Made by a program: the position numbers and the translations under genes. From Plumapathes pennacea (lineage: Eukaryota; Cnidaria; Anthozoa; Antipatharia; Myriopathidae): a stretch of 64,000 nucleotides of DNA. Position 1 is the stretch's first letter. Every line of letters starts with the position of its first letter. Location of the stretch: contig OZ038471.1 of NCBI GenBank assembly GCA_964036295.1, positions 14,340,184 to 14,404,183 of the forward strand. The letters are read 5' to 3'. Positions 20,743 to 31,900 of this stretch are shown piece after piece. The notes under the pieces were generated by a model that made no database searches, was not told the origin of the DNA, and saw nothing but the letters and a program-made list of their open reading frames with translations.

Positions 20743-22881
20743 ATGTATTTACCGAGAGAACTTTGTTGTATCGCTCTGGTTATCTTTGTGTTTAATTGTG
20801 TCGTTACTGGTCACAATGAAGGTGAGGCGGATGATTCGTTCTCACACCAAGCGAAGGATATCGAGTAAGTGTATTATCCTAGCTGCTATCTCGCTAACAT
20901 TTATCTTCGCGCGGTTATATGTCCCCTATCATATCAAGCATTTTTCTCCAGACAAATTGTCTGTTTCGACGCGATTATGAATGTCTTCTTAGCTTTGATT
21001 TAAAAAGCCTTTGCTGCCAAAGGAGACTGTCTTGCACTCAACCAAGAAACTGTCCAACTCCAAAACTGTCAAATAAAGCCTAGTAAAGGTGTGAACACCC
21101 AAATGAAGCTTTCACTGAGTACAATCTAATATATGGTAGTTTTCCTTTTGTTTTTGAGCGGAGTTAATGTATTTTAGTATTTAAGCATATTTAAGTTCGT
21201 ATTAGAAAGAGCCACAGCACAAGTTTTATTTTAAGTAGGTCCGAGAGTGCAAATATTGCATACCTTCGGCTTTAAACAGATACTAGACGCCTGTTTGTCT
21301 TGCGCACCACTCACATGTAAAAGATTGGCGTGTGGCCACACACTTCTCGGTCAACTCAATAATTTTCAACAGTCGTGTTTTTGGGGACATGCAAGACACT
21401 TTTATGGACAAAAGTTGAACAAAAATATCCATTGCGTAACGTACAATATAAAAACTATATCTTCTATGCGTGTTTAAGAATATCAAAGGATCCGTAAGAG
21501 AAATAATCGCATAGTTTACATGTAAAGTCCTCAAATATCTCTTTGCACGTGTGGGACCAAGGGCCTCGTTTTGAAACAAAGGTATAAAAGTTTTTTTTTT
21601 TTTTTTTTTTTTGGCATTTTTGCTTTTCAAATGACTTATCATCAAGAGAACATGATTGTAGACCATGACTTCTATTCGAGTTAATCCTTTTGTTCTGTCT
21701 ACTGTGCCGCTGGAAAACCGAACATACCTATTCTGTTCAATGAATTACGCTATTTTATCAGTATTAGAGATACTAATCCAAATGGACTTCTGTTCCTAGT
21801 CACATCAAGAAACACATAAAAGAAAATCTAGGGATGAATGAGGAAGCTGCTGAAAGATACATGAAAGTAAGGAATCGAACGGTGAAATGGTTCATTTAGA
21901 TTGGTTGATAGAATTTCCTGGGCGCTTCCCAGGGACAACGTGCAGGCTCTTTTGTGATGACAAGTACCGAAACAAGAGCTCCTGACTTTCTTCTGCGAAG
22001 TTATCTGATTCACAACATCAAAATGCCTCATTGCATTGGTTTTGTGTTTGCTACGCTTTTGGATTAGTCCGAACAACTTTGGCAGCAATGTTGGCCAATC
22101 AGACGCCAGCATATCTTTTTCTTGTATATTTCTAAATCTTGTGGTAAAAACAAATTTCCACTGGTTTGCCGTGGTGTGGACTCTTATTTACCACGATTTA
22201 CGTCATCACATGGTCAAAATGTTGTGGACTCACGAGGCGCTTCGTCGAGTGAGTTTACAACAAATATTGACCATGTGATGACGTAAATCGTGGTAAATAA
22301 GAGTCCGCACCACGGCAAACCAGTGGAAATTTATTAAACTCCTTATTACTTAGGCTTTTGTCTTTGTCCACACTAGGAAATGGATGGAGAAGTGCAGTTC
22401 TTCCTGATGAATGATCTCAACAAAGATTCTCGCATTGACGGGCTGGAAATTTACCGAATATTAACACATCGCCACGATCACGACGAGTCCGCTAAAGGAG
22501 GTATTGACTTGTGTATTTGTGTTCCAGGAAAAAATTTGGCAATCAGACACGGCTCGGAATTATTCAAGTTAAGTTGACTACCAGAAAACTCAATCAGTCA
22601 AATCCTGGGGGATTTTCTGGTAACAGAAGTTTGTCACAGTTTGGATTTGATCCGTACATTAATCAGTGGATATTATAGAAAATTCAAAAGCTATAATATT
22701 CTCTTTCTTTACAGGTCCTAAAATATCAAAATTAGACGAAGAGAACATAGAAAAGCGGATTGACGAGGCGCTAGACAAGCAAGACCAAAACGACGACGGA
22801 TACATTGATTATGAAGAATTCCTACGATATTACAGACCAGACTTGCACAGCAAAGCAACCGGGAGGGAAAATGTGCGCTAA
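20743..22881 (+). CDS. secreted two-EF-hand protein, MCFD2-like
   Basis: Four exons (20743-20864, 21800-21866, 22377-22500, 22715-22881) join in phase to 159 aa. Residues 1 to about 23 form a signal peptide (ALVIFVFNCVVTG). A helical linker (HIKKHIKENLG) follows, then two canonical EF-hands: loop 76-87 (DLNKDSRIDGLE) and loop 128-139 (DQNDDGYIDYEE), both with all calcium ligands. The spacing, the 'FFLMNDLNKDSRIDGLEIYR' segment and DDGYIDYEEF match MCFD2, the calcium-dependent partner of the LMAN1/ERGIC-53 cargo receptor that exports selected glycoproteins from the ER. CGREF1-like proteins are a second possibility. There is a TATA box at 20655. Intron 2 carries a foldback element at 22138-22338 and intron 1 a dispersed repeat near 21045. 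No defect is seen. Confidence 0.85.
21045..21125. repeat. dispersed repeat, 'gagtggtcacacctttagg' family
   Basis: The copy reads 'gtgtgaacacccaaatgaag' followed by 'tcactgagtacaatctaa', matching 27975-28150 in the same orientation and 7983-8100 and 29525-29600 in the inverse. It lies in intron 1 of the MCFD2-like gene. Confidence 0.65.
22138..22338. mobile_element. foldback MITE of the 'ccactggtttgccgtggt' family, copy 3
   Basis: The left arm ('aaatttccactggtttgccg', then 'ggactcttatttaccacgat') is repeated as the exact inverse on the right ('cgtggtaaataagagtccgc', then 'cggcaaaccagtggaaattt'). Arms of about 90 bases flank a short loop with 'cactcg'-rich sequence. It is the same family as 6716-6990 and 8723-9022, inserted in intron 2 of the MCFD2-like gene. 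Confidence 0.8.
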
Positions 22882-22958
22882 ACCGCTCCGTTCGTATTTC
22901 CTCCTCGTAGACCCAGGGGTAGTCGTGGGGCGGCAGAAAAAAAGTCATCTGTATTCAT

Positions 22959-23322
22959 AGTACGTATTCCATATATGGAACAACCGGACGAGCAAATACC
23001 TGGCCCTGATGAGCAAATGCATTGCCCCAATGAGAAAATACGCAACCTTGAATAATAATTAGCCGTAACTTTGCAACTGGATAAACAGTGTTTGGATTAT
23101 AGTTTAGACTTAGATTTAAGATTAGGATTAGGGTTAGGGTTAGGGTTATGGTCAGGGTTAAGCCGTAATTTTCGTATATTTATATGTATTTCTCACTCGC
23201 ATCAATTCAATTTACGGCTAATTATTATTCAAGGTTGCATATTTGCTCATTGGGGCTATATATTTGCTCATCAGGGTCAGGTATTTGCTCGTCCGGTTGT
23301 GCCTTATAAAGAATACGTACTA
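22959..23322. mobile_element. MITE with long terminal inverted repeats and a telomere-like core
   Basis: The ends 'tagtacgtattc' and 'gaatacgtacta' are inverted. The arms stay complementary for about 100 bases each (22959-23066 and 23211-23322), sharing 'aaccggacgagcaaat' and 'tgatgagcaaat' with their inverses. The unpaired core at 23120-23150 holds 'ttagggttagggttaggg', i.e. TTAGGG-type repeats. No coding region. Confidence 0.8.
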
Positions 23323-25125
23323 TATATACCTATCAAAAAAGTGGAGGGGGGGGGGGGGGGGCGGGGGACGGGGGACGAGGGACGGGAAGCAAAGGTAAAG
23401 GAAGAAAATAATCCCTTTTTCTCCCTTCCCCCCCCCCCCCGGCTGCTTTTGTCACCGACCCACGATCTGTCCCTATGTATGATATGCGTTTAGTTTAACG
23501 AACCTTTTCCCACATGTAAAGCTTTTTTTACTTAACTTAAAACCGTCACCGCGACAACAGTGCCCCTCCCCTTCCTCCTCAATCTTGAATTTGTACTTCT
23601 TCACACCCTTGATGTAACATTGCACGAGGGGAGGGGAGGGTGATTTTCTGAGTACTAACCATTCTGGCATTGTACAGAAGATGATAATCAAGTTAGGTGT
23701 AACATTTCTTTTATCCAATCATCAGGGTGTCCCAACAAAGTTAGACTATAACTAAAGCTTCAGATTACTGTTGCTGTATCTGTACGAGAAAGACAAAACT
23801 CACCCTCGAGTTCAGATACATTGCTTTGGAAGTAAATCAGTTGATCAGGTGAGATTTTGCGACGTTACTTTTCGCTTCACTCTTTTGAGTGCTTTAACTT
23901 CTGCCCGCAATTTCGGTATAAAACAACTCTGTTTTTCTTTGTAATTACTGTTGCTTCTGGAGTGTTGACAAAAATCTCCAGCTCGCTTGAGCTGCCTAGA
24001 TAAGCAAAGTATGTAACGAAACTGTGAAGGACCACCAACGGGGTCAGAACAGGACGCAAAACTTGCCAAAACAATTAACTCTAGTTTCAGTCACTTTAAA
24101 GGAGCGCTCTTGAAAACAAGGCTTGTGGTTCTCGTTTTACGCGGCTCAACTTAAATTCAATATGTCTGCAAACCAGGGCCGAATCGAGAAGAAAATCTGA
24201 CCGTTTTACAAATGTGCGAGTGTCGAAATCACCATCTCCCAGGATTTATCCGGGAAGAAAAGGCTCTAGCTTTCAAAAGGGCCATTTCCTAAGGCTGAGA
24301 ACTAATAAAATTATTTCAAAATTCTGATTATTTCCTCCGCGGTAGTGTGCCCAAAATGTACTCTTATTTTTATCATACATTGGTTTATTTCGCTTCCCTG
24401 CTGTGGTTTATTTACATCAAAACCATCGGATACGCCGCCCAATTGCGAAACAACAGCAGCGGTCAACTGACGATAGCAAATACACGCGTGTTTTGTGTGT
24501 GTGAAATCGGTTTGAGTCGCTTACTCTTGTTGAACTATGTTTTATGCTGACCGCGAGCAAGCCGTCTTAATCTACAGTAGTGGTGAACGGGGTCTCACAC
24601 GTTAACAAATCATAAAATATTGGTTTACAACAGTCTGACAGTGTGAATATAAATAGGAGCAAAACAGACTCGTGTATAACGTCAACAATACTCTTCTTAT
24701 CACATACCTTTCGCAATTTCTCAATAAAAACATTATCCCCGGCCAAGCTTTTCATTAACTTTGTGCACATAAATGAATGCTAGACTACCGTTAGACTTTA
24801 AACTACACTCAACAGAAAACACCAAGGAATCTATGATGATATAAGCAAGCAAAATCGACGGAAGAAATTGTCAGACATATACACACCTTTCTCGGCTTCT
24901 CTTCAAATTAAAGTTTCAACCTCAGCTCGAATGTTGTGTGTTAAATCCGGCCTTATCCATCAACTTGTGATTTATCATCAGGCATCAGAAATTTGACTCG
25001 TGTACATGTTGATCGCAAAAGCTCGGATATTCACTCCAAGCATTTATAAAACCTAGTTCTACGACCAATGTTCGAACCCTCCGCCCCCTACTCAGACGTA
25101 CAATACGTGCTATAGTTACATATTT

Positions 25126-25394
25126 AAGGTGCGGTAATACGGGCAACATTTTCAGTGCAACTTGTCGTGGAACAATGTTGCGTTGCAAGTTGTACCGTAA
25201 TGTTGCGCGTATTACCACCGTGTTGCAAATTACAGCAACATGTTGTACGAAGTAGAACCCACTTGTACTTCGTGCAACATGTTGCTGCAACTTGCAACAC
25301 GGTGGTAATACGCGCAACATTACGGTGCAACTTGCAATGCAACATTGTTGCGCGACAAGTTGCACTAAAAATGTTGCCCGTATTACTTCACCTT
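25126..25394. mobile_element. foldback element, near-perfect palindrome with 130-bp arms
   Basis: The left arm runs from 'aaggtgcggtaatacgggca' to 'acatgttgtacgaagta'. The right arm is its reverse complement from 'tacttcgtgcaacatgttg' to 'gcccgtattacttcacctt'. The central spacer is only about 15 bases. Each arm is itself rich in 'gcaacatt'/'caacttgc' subrepeats. Both strands carry long open frames that mirror each other and are artefacts of the palindrome. Confidence 0.88.
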
Positions 25395-27974
25395 TACATA
25401 GAAAAACGTAAAATGAAGAAACAGTATACATACCTGAGAGCGCCGCCATCTTGATTTGTGAAGTGTTACCGCTGTCCTCCGGGAGCGCCCGCTTTCCACG
25501 TTCGCCCGCGCAGTTCAGCGGTAAAACCCTAGGAAATCAAGATGGTGGCGGTCCAGCAAAGGTATTTTGAATAGCTGCATTACTAGAATTACGATAGTCC
25601 TCTCGCACTTTGTCTGCCAAGTTACACCGAACTGCACTTGAAGCCATAGTTTTGTGCAATGACCGCTGACTCAAAGTTAAGCTGACCGCATGCGCATCTC
25701 ACTTCAGTCGATGTAAAGCTAAATACGAGCCAAATGTTAACCGTCCTGGGTAATTTATCTGACTTCTGCTTCTTGATTTTTCAACTGAGAGCGCGAAACA
25801 CCGTAGTATATTTTATACTTCGCATTCTAGTAAATGAGAAACACAAAAACGATTCATTGAAACCTCGCACGCTTTTAAAAAGGCATATCCCAAATTGTAT
25901 ATATGATGAAATGAGTCAGCATTGTGGTTTCTAAGTTATTTGTTGCAGAGACCATAAGATTGAGTCAGGTTTCACAACCGAAAATGAAGGCGCAAATTAG
26001 ACCTAATCTACACCTTTGTAAAACTTCTACACCCGTGTTAATTCATAACTCGTAAGCCTCTTGTTTATTTTCACCCCTTGAATATAAAGCATTTGTCTTT
26101 CACTTTTGTAAAATATCCGGTCTTTTTATCGAACTGAGATGGTCAATGTTTCCAGAGCAAAAATACTTCGCACCCCATATGGAAGCTTTTAAACCACGCT
26201 GTAAAGAAGTTGCAATGTTTTCCCTCAGGATTAACAAGAACAAACACGTCAACAAGGATACAACAAGTGAACACGCCATGTTAAGCACAGAATTTTGCGG
26301 TTTGAAAGGCGGCGGCTTTAGTCACAAGCGCAATTAATGAATGAGCAAATAAAAACACGAATATTGAGAGAATCCCTTTGCAAATATTGGTCGTGGAGTT
26401 ATAGGCGGAACAAGTCCTTTACGCCCATAACAAAGGCTGAATGTCATTTCTTCCACTGGCTTGATCCGCTCATAATACGATTTGATGAATGCATGCACAT
26501 ATGCTTTGCCGCGCGTCAAGTGATTAATTTACGCGTTGCCAGCTTTTAAAGTTTGACCGTTTTTCACTCAAACTTCGGTTTCTTTTAGATTTCTCTCCAA
26601 TGTCAGCCGGGCGCATCAAGGAATGCGTTGCAATTCAACCTAGCGCGTGGCTCCTTCGAACAATCGGGCTACACACTGGTCCATTTTAGCGGAGTTTAGC
26701 TTAATTACCAACCTCGCCAAGCATGAATAGAGCCATAAAAATCAAAATGAATGCTTCAGTGTTTCCTGTTGTTGTGGTAGAAATTTTTATGAATGGCTAA
26801 TAGCTGCTAAGTAGGTCTCATTATTCCTTGATTGTTCCAGGTGCATTGTATCTCTGTGATGACTTTGAAAAGAAGGTGTTCCCCTGCTGTTACATTGAGC
26901 ACCTCTCAAGTGCATTCGGAACCCCCGTCGTTAGAGACAGGTGCAGGAAGCACGCTCTCTAAAACAAGCCCTGTGCAAAACATTACCTCGTACGGCTTAA
27001 ATAAAACAAAACGGAGGCCGTCGGAGCAGCACATCCGTTTAAAATCGTTTCCGAATAACCACCAAATTTTTGCATAATGTTGCTTAGTTTACACTGAGTA
27101 TCTAATGAGCACGCGAGTCAGTCTTTTTCAAGATAACTCAATAAGATGTTAGTTTGTTTACTAAGAGAACTTTCGCTTTGAAAGAGAGCATGGAATAAAT
27201 GATAATTTATGGTAAGTCAATTTGATTTGGTTCAAAATTTGCTGTGTTCAATTTCTTTCATATGTTACGGGTGTCCAGCTGAGAAATTGACTTCATTACA
27301 AGGCGAGGGTGTAACATTTATATTCGACTTTAATGAACAAGAAAGATATAACATTTTATGAAAAGCTGAATTATTTTATCACACTAGAACCTTCTTAAAA
27401 TAGAACCCTGCTGCTTTTTGCACTTTAACAAATAAATAGAAAGCGAAATTTATGATCAAAACGTGTGTTTAATGGTGACAAAGGAAATTATGCCTCGAAT
27501 GCTACAGATTGTTTACAACTTAATCTTTAGGCTTCACGTTTTAAATGACCAAAGACTTAAAGAATCTTAATTCTCGATGATTACACACACAAGCATTTGC
27601 AGCGCGCAGTGAGTTAAGCATTTTGAAAAACACTTCGCAAACGCTTCTTTGACTTCTTTTTTTAATAACAAACTATAATGGTTTATTTACACTTAAAATC
27701 AGGACCACGTGTTTTAAAAATTAAAGAAAGAAAAGAGACGCAAGCTTCAAGCTAACCATTACACAGAGTTTTAACGCTCATATATGTTTCCGTAAGTGCT
27801 AATCTTGCTAATTTACAAAAGTCTATTATAGTCCCATAATTGTTCCCCTCAATTCAGGGTTGCTTAGAGACTCTAATTATAGTTTAATTACGGTATATAC
27901 AATTTCGTGTTTTTCTATTCATCGACCTTTTCGCTGCCGAAGAGAAAATTAACTCAATCTAAATTCATTCAACC

Positions 27975-28150
27975 TCTGAACTGTCAAATGAAACCTAATG
28001 GTGTGACCACTCAAACGAAAGCTCTCGATGAGTACATTCTAATGGCAGTGTTCACTCTCAACTTAACAAGTGTTGAAAGAGATCTAAATGTGTGACCACT
28101 CAAATAAAATCTCTCACTGAGTACATTACAATAGCAGTGTCCGCATGGAC
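27975..28150. repeat. dispersed repeat family, two adjacent copies
   Basis: 'gtgtgaccactcaaacgaaa' near 27999 and 'gtgtgaccactcaaataaaa' near 28090 each lead into 'gagtacattctaatggcagt'-like sequence, making two direct copies about 90 bases apart. They lie just downstream (in gene terms) of the minus-strand bHLH gene. Confidence 0.7.
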
Positions 28151-28208
28151 GTCACGACGGAGCTAACTTTTTCATTCTTTTATACAGAACTTATGGCAGT
28201 GAAAACTT

Positions 28209-28952
28209 TCAAATACACGTTGCTCCAGAGCTGGAGAGAATTTCAAGTCTCTGAGCTACAGAGAAACCGTTGACAACTGTGTCCGTGCCTCCACGCTTTC
28301 GAAACGGATGAGTTGAATCAGATTCGTCGCTCAGTGTCTCCGATAACGATCGTATGTAGCTGCAAGCGATACGAAGGACTTCAAGCTTCGTGACTCTTCG
28401 TTTGCTCTGCGGCACAGGGATACACTTTTTTAGACTTTCTAAAGCTCTGTTTAGAGATTTCATTCTCCTCCGCTCTCGGTCGTTCGCGCGAACCCGGCGT
28501 ACTTTCTTAATTGGTTCAACGGAAGCACGTGCTGCCGGCCTCGCTCTGTGGATACTTTGTGTAAGGCACGCGTTGAACATAATATCTTTAGGCAGGCTAG
28601 GGATCCCAATTCCCATCCCCGGCGCGAGATCTAAGTCGCCAAAGACGCCGTTTTCACCATGGGACGGGCTGTGTGAGACCGAACTCAAGCCGTAATATTC
28701 TCCTTGTAAGATTGTTTCGTCTCCGCGGGGGTCCAAATTACCAAGCGCTGTGTGGTTGTGATTGCTAGATTGGAAAGTAACCTCGTTTGAGGTGTTCCCT
28801 TCTCGGTCGAGTCCTCTTGACGTGGTTTGGAAATTGAAGTTGGTTGGCTTGGGATGTGCGCTGGAGTTGAAAGCGTTGCCAAACAAAATGATGTTTTCAA
28901 ATGAATCGGGCTCATAGAAACTCTGAAGTTCCGTGTTGAATATGCTTTCCAT
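28209..28952 (-). CDS. bHLH transcription factor, neurogenin/atonal-like
   Basis: One coding exon of 247 aa starts at the ATG at 28952 on the minus strand. A bHLH domain spans about residues 152-207. Its basic region VRANDRERRRMKSLNRAL has the E-box-contacting Asn and Glu-Arg, then helix 1 (LESLKKCIPV), a short loop and helix 2 (RRVTKLEVLRIACSYIRSLSETL). The 'RANDRERRRM' and 'TKLEVLRIA..YI' patterns place it in group A near neurogenin/atonal proteins, which dimerise with E proteins and drive neural cell fate; exact orthology is not resolved. The 150-residue N-terminal part is low in known motifs. An acceptor 'ccttttag' ends six bases before the ATG (exon start at 28958), so a non-coding first exon is expected upstream. 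A good donor 'gag|gtatgtt' is seen at 29951. Confidence 0.88.
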   Translation of the reverse strand: MESIFNTELQSFYEPDSFENIILFGNAFNSSAHPKPTNFNFQTTSRGLDREGNTSNEVTFQSSNHNHTALGNLDPRGDETILQGEYYGLSSVSHSPSHGENGVFGDLDLAPGMGIGIPSLPKDIMFNACLTQSIHRARPAARASVEPIKKVRRVRANDRERRRMKSLNRALESLKKCIPVPQSKRRVTKLEVLRIACSYIRSLSETLSDESDSTHPFRKRGGTDTVVNGFSVAQRLEILSSSGATCI

Positions 28953-28958
28953 ATTGGC

Positions 28959-31900
28959 CTAAAAGGCAATTCAGTCATTAAAATCACACAAGTAAGTAAT
29001 AATCAGAAACTTAAACATCTATCCAGAACTTGAAAGGGGGATAAGCATTCTGATGCAGTGACGGCACAAGCTCGACAGAAATCTCAAAAATAGTTGACGC
29101 TCGAGAGGGAGAGAAAGACTGAAAATATCAGCATTTATGTACTGGTCCACAAATGACAGAATTTCTCGACAGCAAATGAATAAATAACCAGAAAAAAAAG
29201 CCGTTACACCGAGCAATTAACGACCAACAATTTTGCATGAAACATTGAGAGGCCTACTTTTACAAATTTCCCACGCCAATGCTGCTGTTTTGACTGAGAT
29301 ACATAGAATATGAGTATGGTTTCGGTTTTAACGACCTTTAACTTTATCACGTGGCGACAAGGCAGATTTAAAGTCCACACAATAGTTGAACAGGTCCCGC
29401 GCTAACAAACACGGGTTGAATAAATTTTACAGGGTTTTAAATCAATCACGGCTATGGTGCCTGTCCAATTCAAACATGCAAAAAACATGACATCCATTCA
29501 ACATCAAATTGCTCACTGCTTTTAGAGTGTACTCATTGAAAGTTTTCATTTGAGTGGTCACACCTTTAGATTTCATTCGATGGCCGCAGTTCAACGCTTG
29601 CTAGCTCATGTTCAACTCGTCATTGGCAGCCCAGTAAAGGGTTTAACACGATGCATAATATAAGTCACTCGAAGAAAGCAAATATATTGAATTTGTATGG
29701 TCTGAATTCGATACCCCAATAATTATAAGGTTTCTGAAACATTTAACACCCTTCAGGTAAATGCTATTGCATTTCATATATAATCAAATACATAGAGAGG
29801 TGTAATTTAAGTACTCCAGAGGTACATGAAAAACTTGTTCAAAGTTTTACAAACGATGCGTTAGTGTGTTTGCGGTAAAAACCTTAATTAAAGTTACTTC
29901 AACTTTTCTCTTTGTGCGAAAATGTCTCTATGTGTAAGCAGTTAACATACCTCACAGCTTTAACGCTAGACGCAGTGAGCTCTCCGATGTGCTAGACGAA
30001 ATGAAACTGACCCACGCTGTTTTCCTGCACCCACGCGCTTATCAGGCGCGTGTCGATCAAAAGAATGCGTCATGCGATGCGCATGCGCGATTTTAGAAGT
30101 ATAGAAACTCTCTCAAAGAAATCCCCGTCAGGAAGAAAAAAAATTCCAAATCGAATACAACGAAAAACGATTCTCTCATGTACAAACGAGATGTACAGTT
30201 GTACAGGAGTCGTAAACTTAAAACGGGCGTAGAAAAAAAATGGACAAATTCTCATTTGCATTCCGATTTCGTTTTGAGAAAGAAGAATATTAAAAGCAGC
30301 GTGTCGAAGTTGATTCTTTTGTGAGAGCACGCGTTAACGTATTGCGAACATCCTCAAGACATGTGAAGCCTTGTTTCTGCTTTTCTATGCCAATTAGTTT
30401 GTTATGAAACATTGTCAGCAATAAAGTCCTTCTCCGCTTGGCTGCACCGCTCTCATTAAAATAACAAAACTAGGCGAAAAGAAAAAGCTCATTTACCCCA
30501 GAAGGTTTATTGTGATATGCACAACATGAGCGAAACAGCAACTTTACACATTTAATTTCATATTTATAATATTATTTTCCAAGTGAAAGGCATCAAAGAT
30601 TCTTGTTTTACACCCCCATTCAACCTTTACTTCAGTTGAGGAACGAAGTGAAACAGCTCCATCATGATTTTCGCACATCTCTTCCCTCGCTTTGCTGAAT
30701 CACGACCCTTCACAGCATGTTCTATTATAAAAACCTTTTGTTAAACCAGAACAAAAGATGCATGTCTTGAGCTTCAAATGTCGGATAATTGATATTTGGA
30801 AACAAGTACAGATTCTGCCCTTCGCCTTTATTGTTCCGACTCGAGGACGTTGCACCCTTTTGTTAAGCCACGTTTTGGGCATCTGATGGCGTTAACAATA
30901 TCTGTTAAGCATGGAAACTGCTGGGCTCAACAATGCCGAGCAATTAAAAATACGCAAGGAAAAAATCTGATCATTTCTTTGGAGACCTTTAAATTAATAA
31001 GGGACAATCAACATGGGACACGTGCGGTGAAGCCATCGCGTATGTTCGTTGCTTCGTCACTTACTCGCACTGACAAACCTTATAAGGCTTCTGCATTCTG
31101 AAGTTTTGGAAAAACTTTCCTTTTTTGTCAATTCACTTTTTGTTTTTAATGCTTCTTAAGTGTTTTATGCAGCTGAGCTCAATCACCAAGCATTCGATCG
31201 ACCCTCACACGCCAAAAAACCGCGAAGCATACTCTGCAAGATGCCCCCAAAACCAGCAAGCGTTTCCTCTGCACGTAAAATCTGCGCCACCCAAAACTAA
31301 TCTACCCAACCCAGTATTTTGACAACTTTTTTTTAATTTATTGTAATGCAAATAACCTTTGCTGTTAGTTTTATCATTTCATGGCTTGTTACAACTGCTT
31401 TGCCTAAAAGTAAGCCTTACAGGACCCGAATGTACACATGTAAAAGCAAATCTGTACGCCTTCATTGCACGGTCTCAGTGAGTCAGCTTTATCAGCATCT
31501 CATTCATGATTAGTAATGACATTGGCCACCCTGTAGTCAAGCCACACGACTTCAATAATTGAAGTTATTTTGAAAGCCTGACACTGTTTCACATTTAACA
31601 GTAGCACAATGGAAGGCACGCGTTCAAGGAGATTTCCGCCTGGCTTGAGTCCTATATACTAAAGAATTGTATGGCGTACCTAAACTGTTATCATTACTCA
31701 CACGTGGTTGTGGTAAGGACTGCTAAAAATACTCGTATTGGCAGGCCACAGAATGAAGACAGCGCTTTTGAGCCTTTAAACAATGTCTTAAAATTACAAA
31801 TCAAATCATTTCTCGAAACTCGGCTAAACGAAGTGAGAAATGCCAGTCCCAACATCGTTATTTGTGTCACCTATAGTTGCCTGTAAACGCAGGCGAAAGT

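Larger units (their letters stand above)
22882..28208. other. gene-poor stretch between the MCFD2-like gene and the minus-strand bHLH gene
   Basis: It contains the long-TIR element at 22959-23322, a G tract at about 23342-23363 and a C tract at about 23428-23440, the palindrome at 25126-25394, a short inverted pair (25443-25457 and 25534-25551), and two dispersed repeat copies at 27975-28150. Two weak exon-like stretches at 26589 and 26841 are discussed as a finding. No confident gene was found; other open frames are short and unlike known proteins. Confidence 0.6.

Noticed and set aside
23120..23150. A telomere or interstitial telomere fusion site
   Set aside because: There are only a few TTAGGG-type units, and they lie inside the loop of an inverted-repeat element.
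24985..25454. Mirror-image open frames of 154, 73 and 99 aa
   Set aside because: They lie in the arms of the 25126-25394 palindrome, which encodes near-identical products on both strands.
26100..26288. Minus-strand frame with a signal-peptide-like start (MACSLVVSLLTCLFLLIL)
   Set aside because: It ends after about 60 codons with no recognisable mature peptide, no paired Cys pattern of a hormone, and no exon partner found upstream or downstream.
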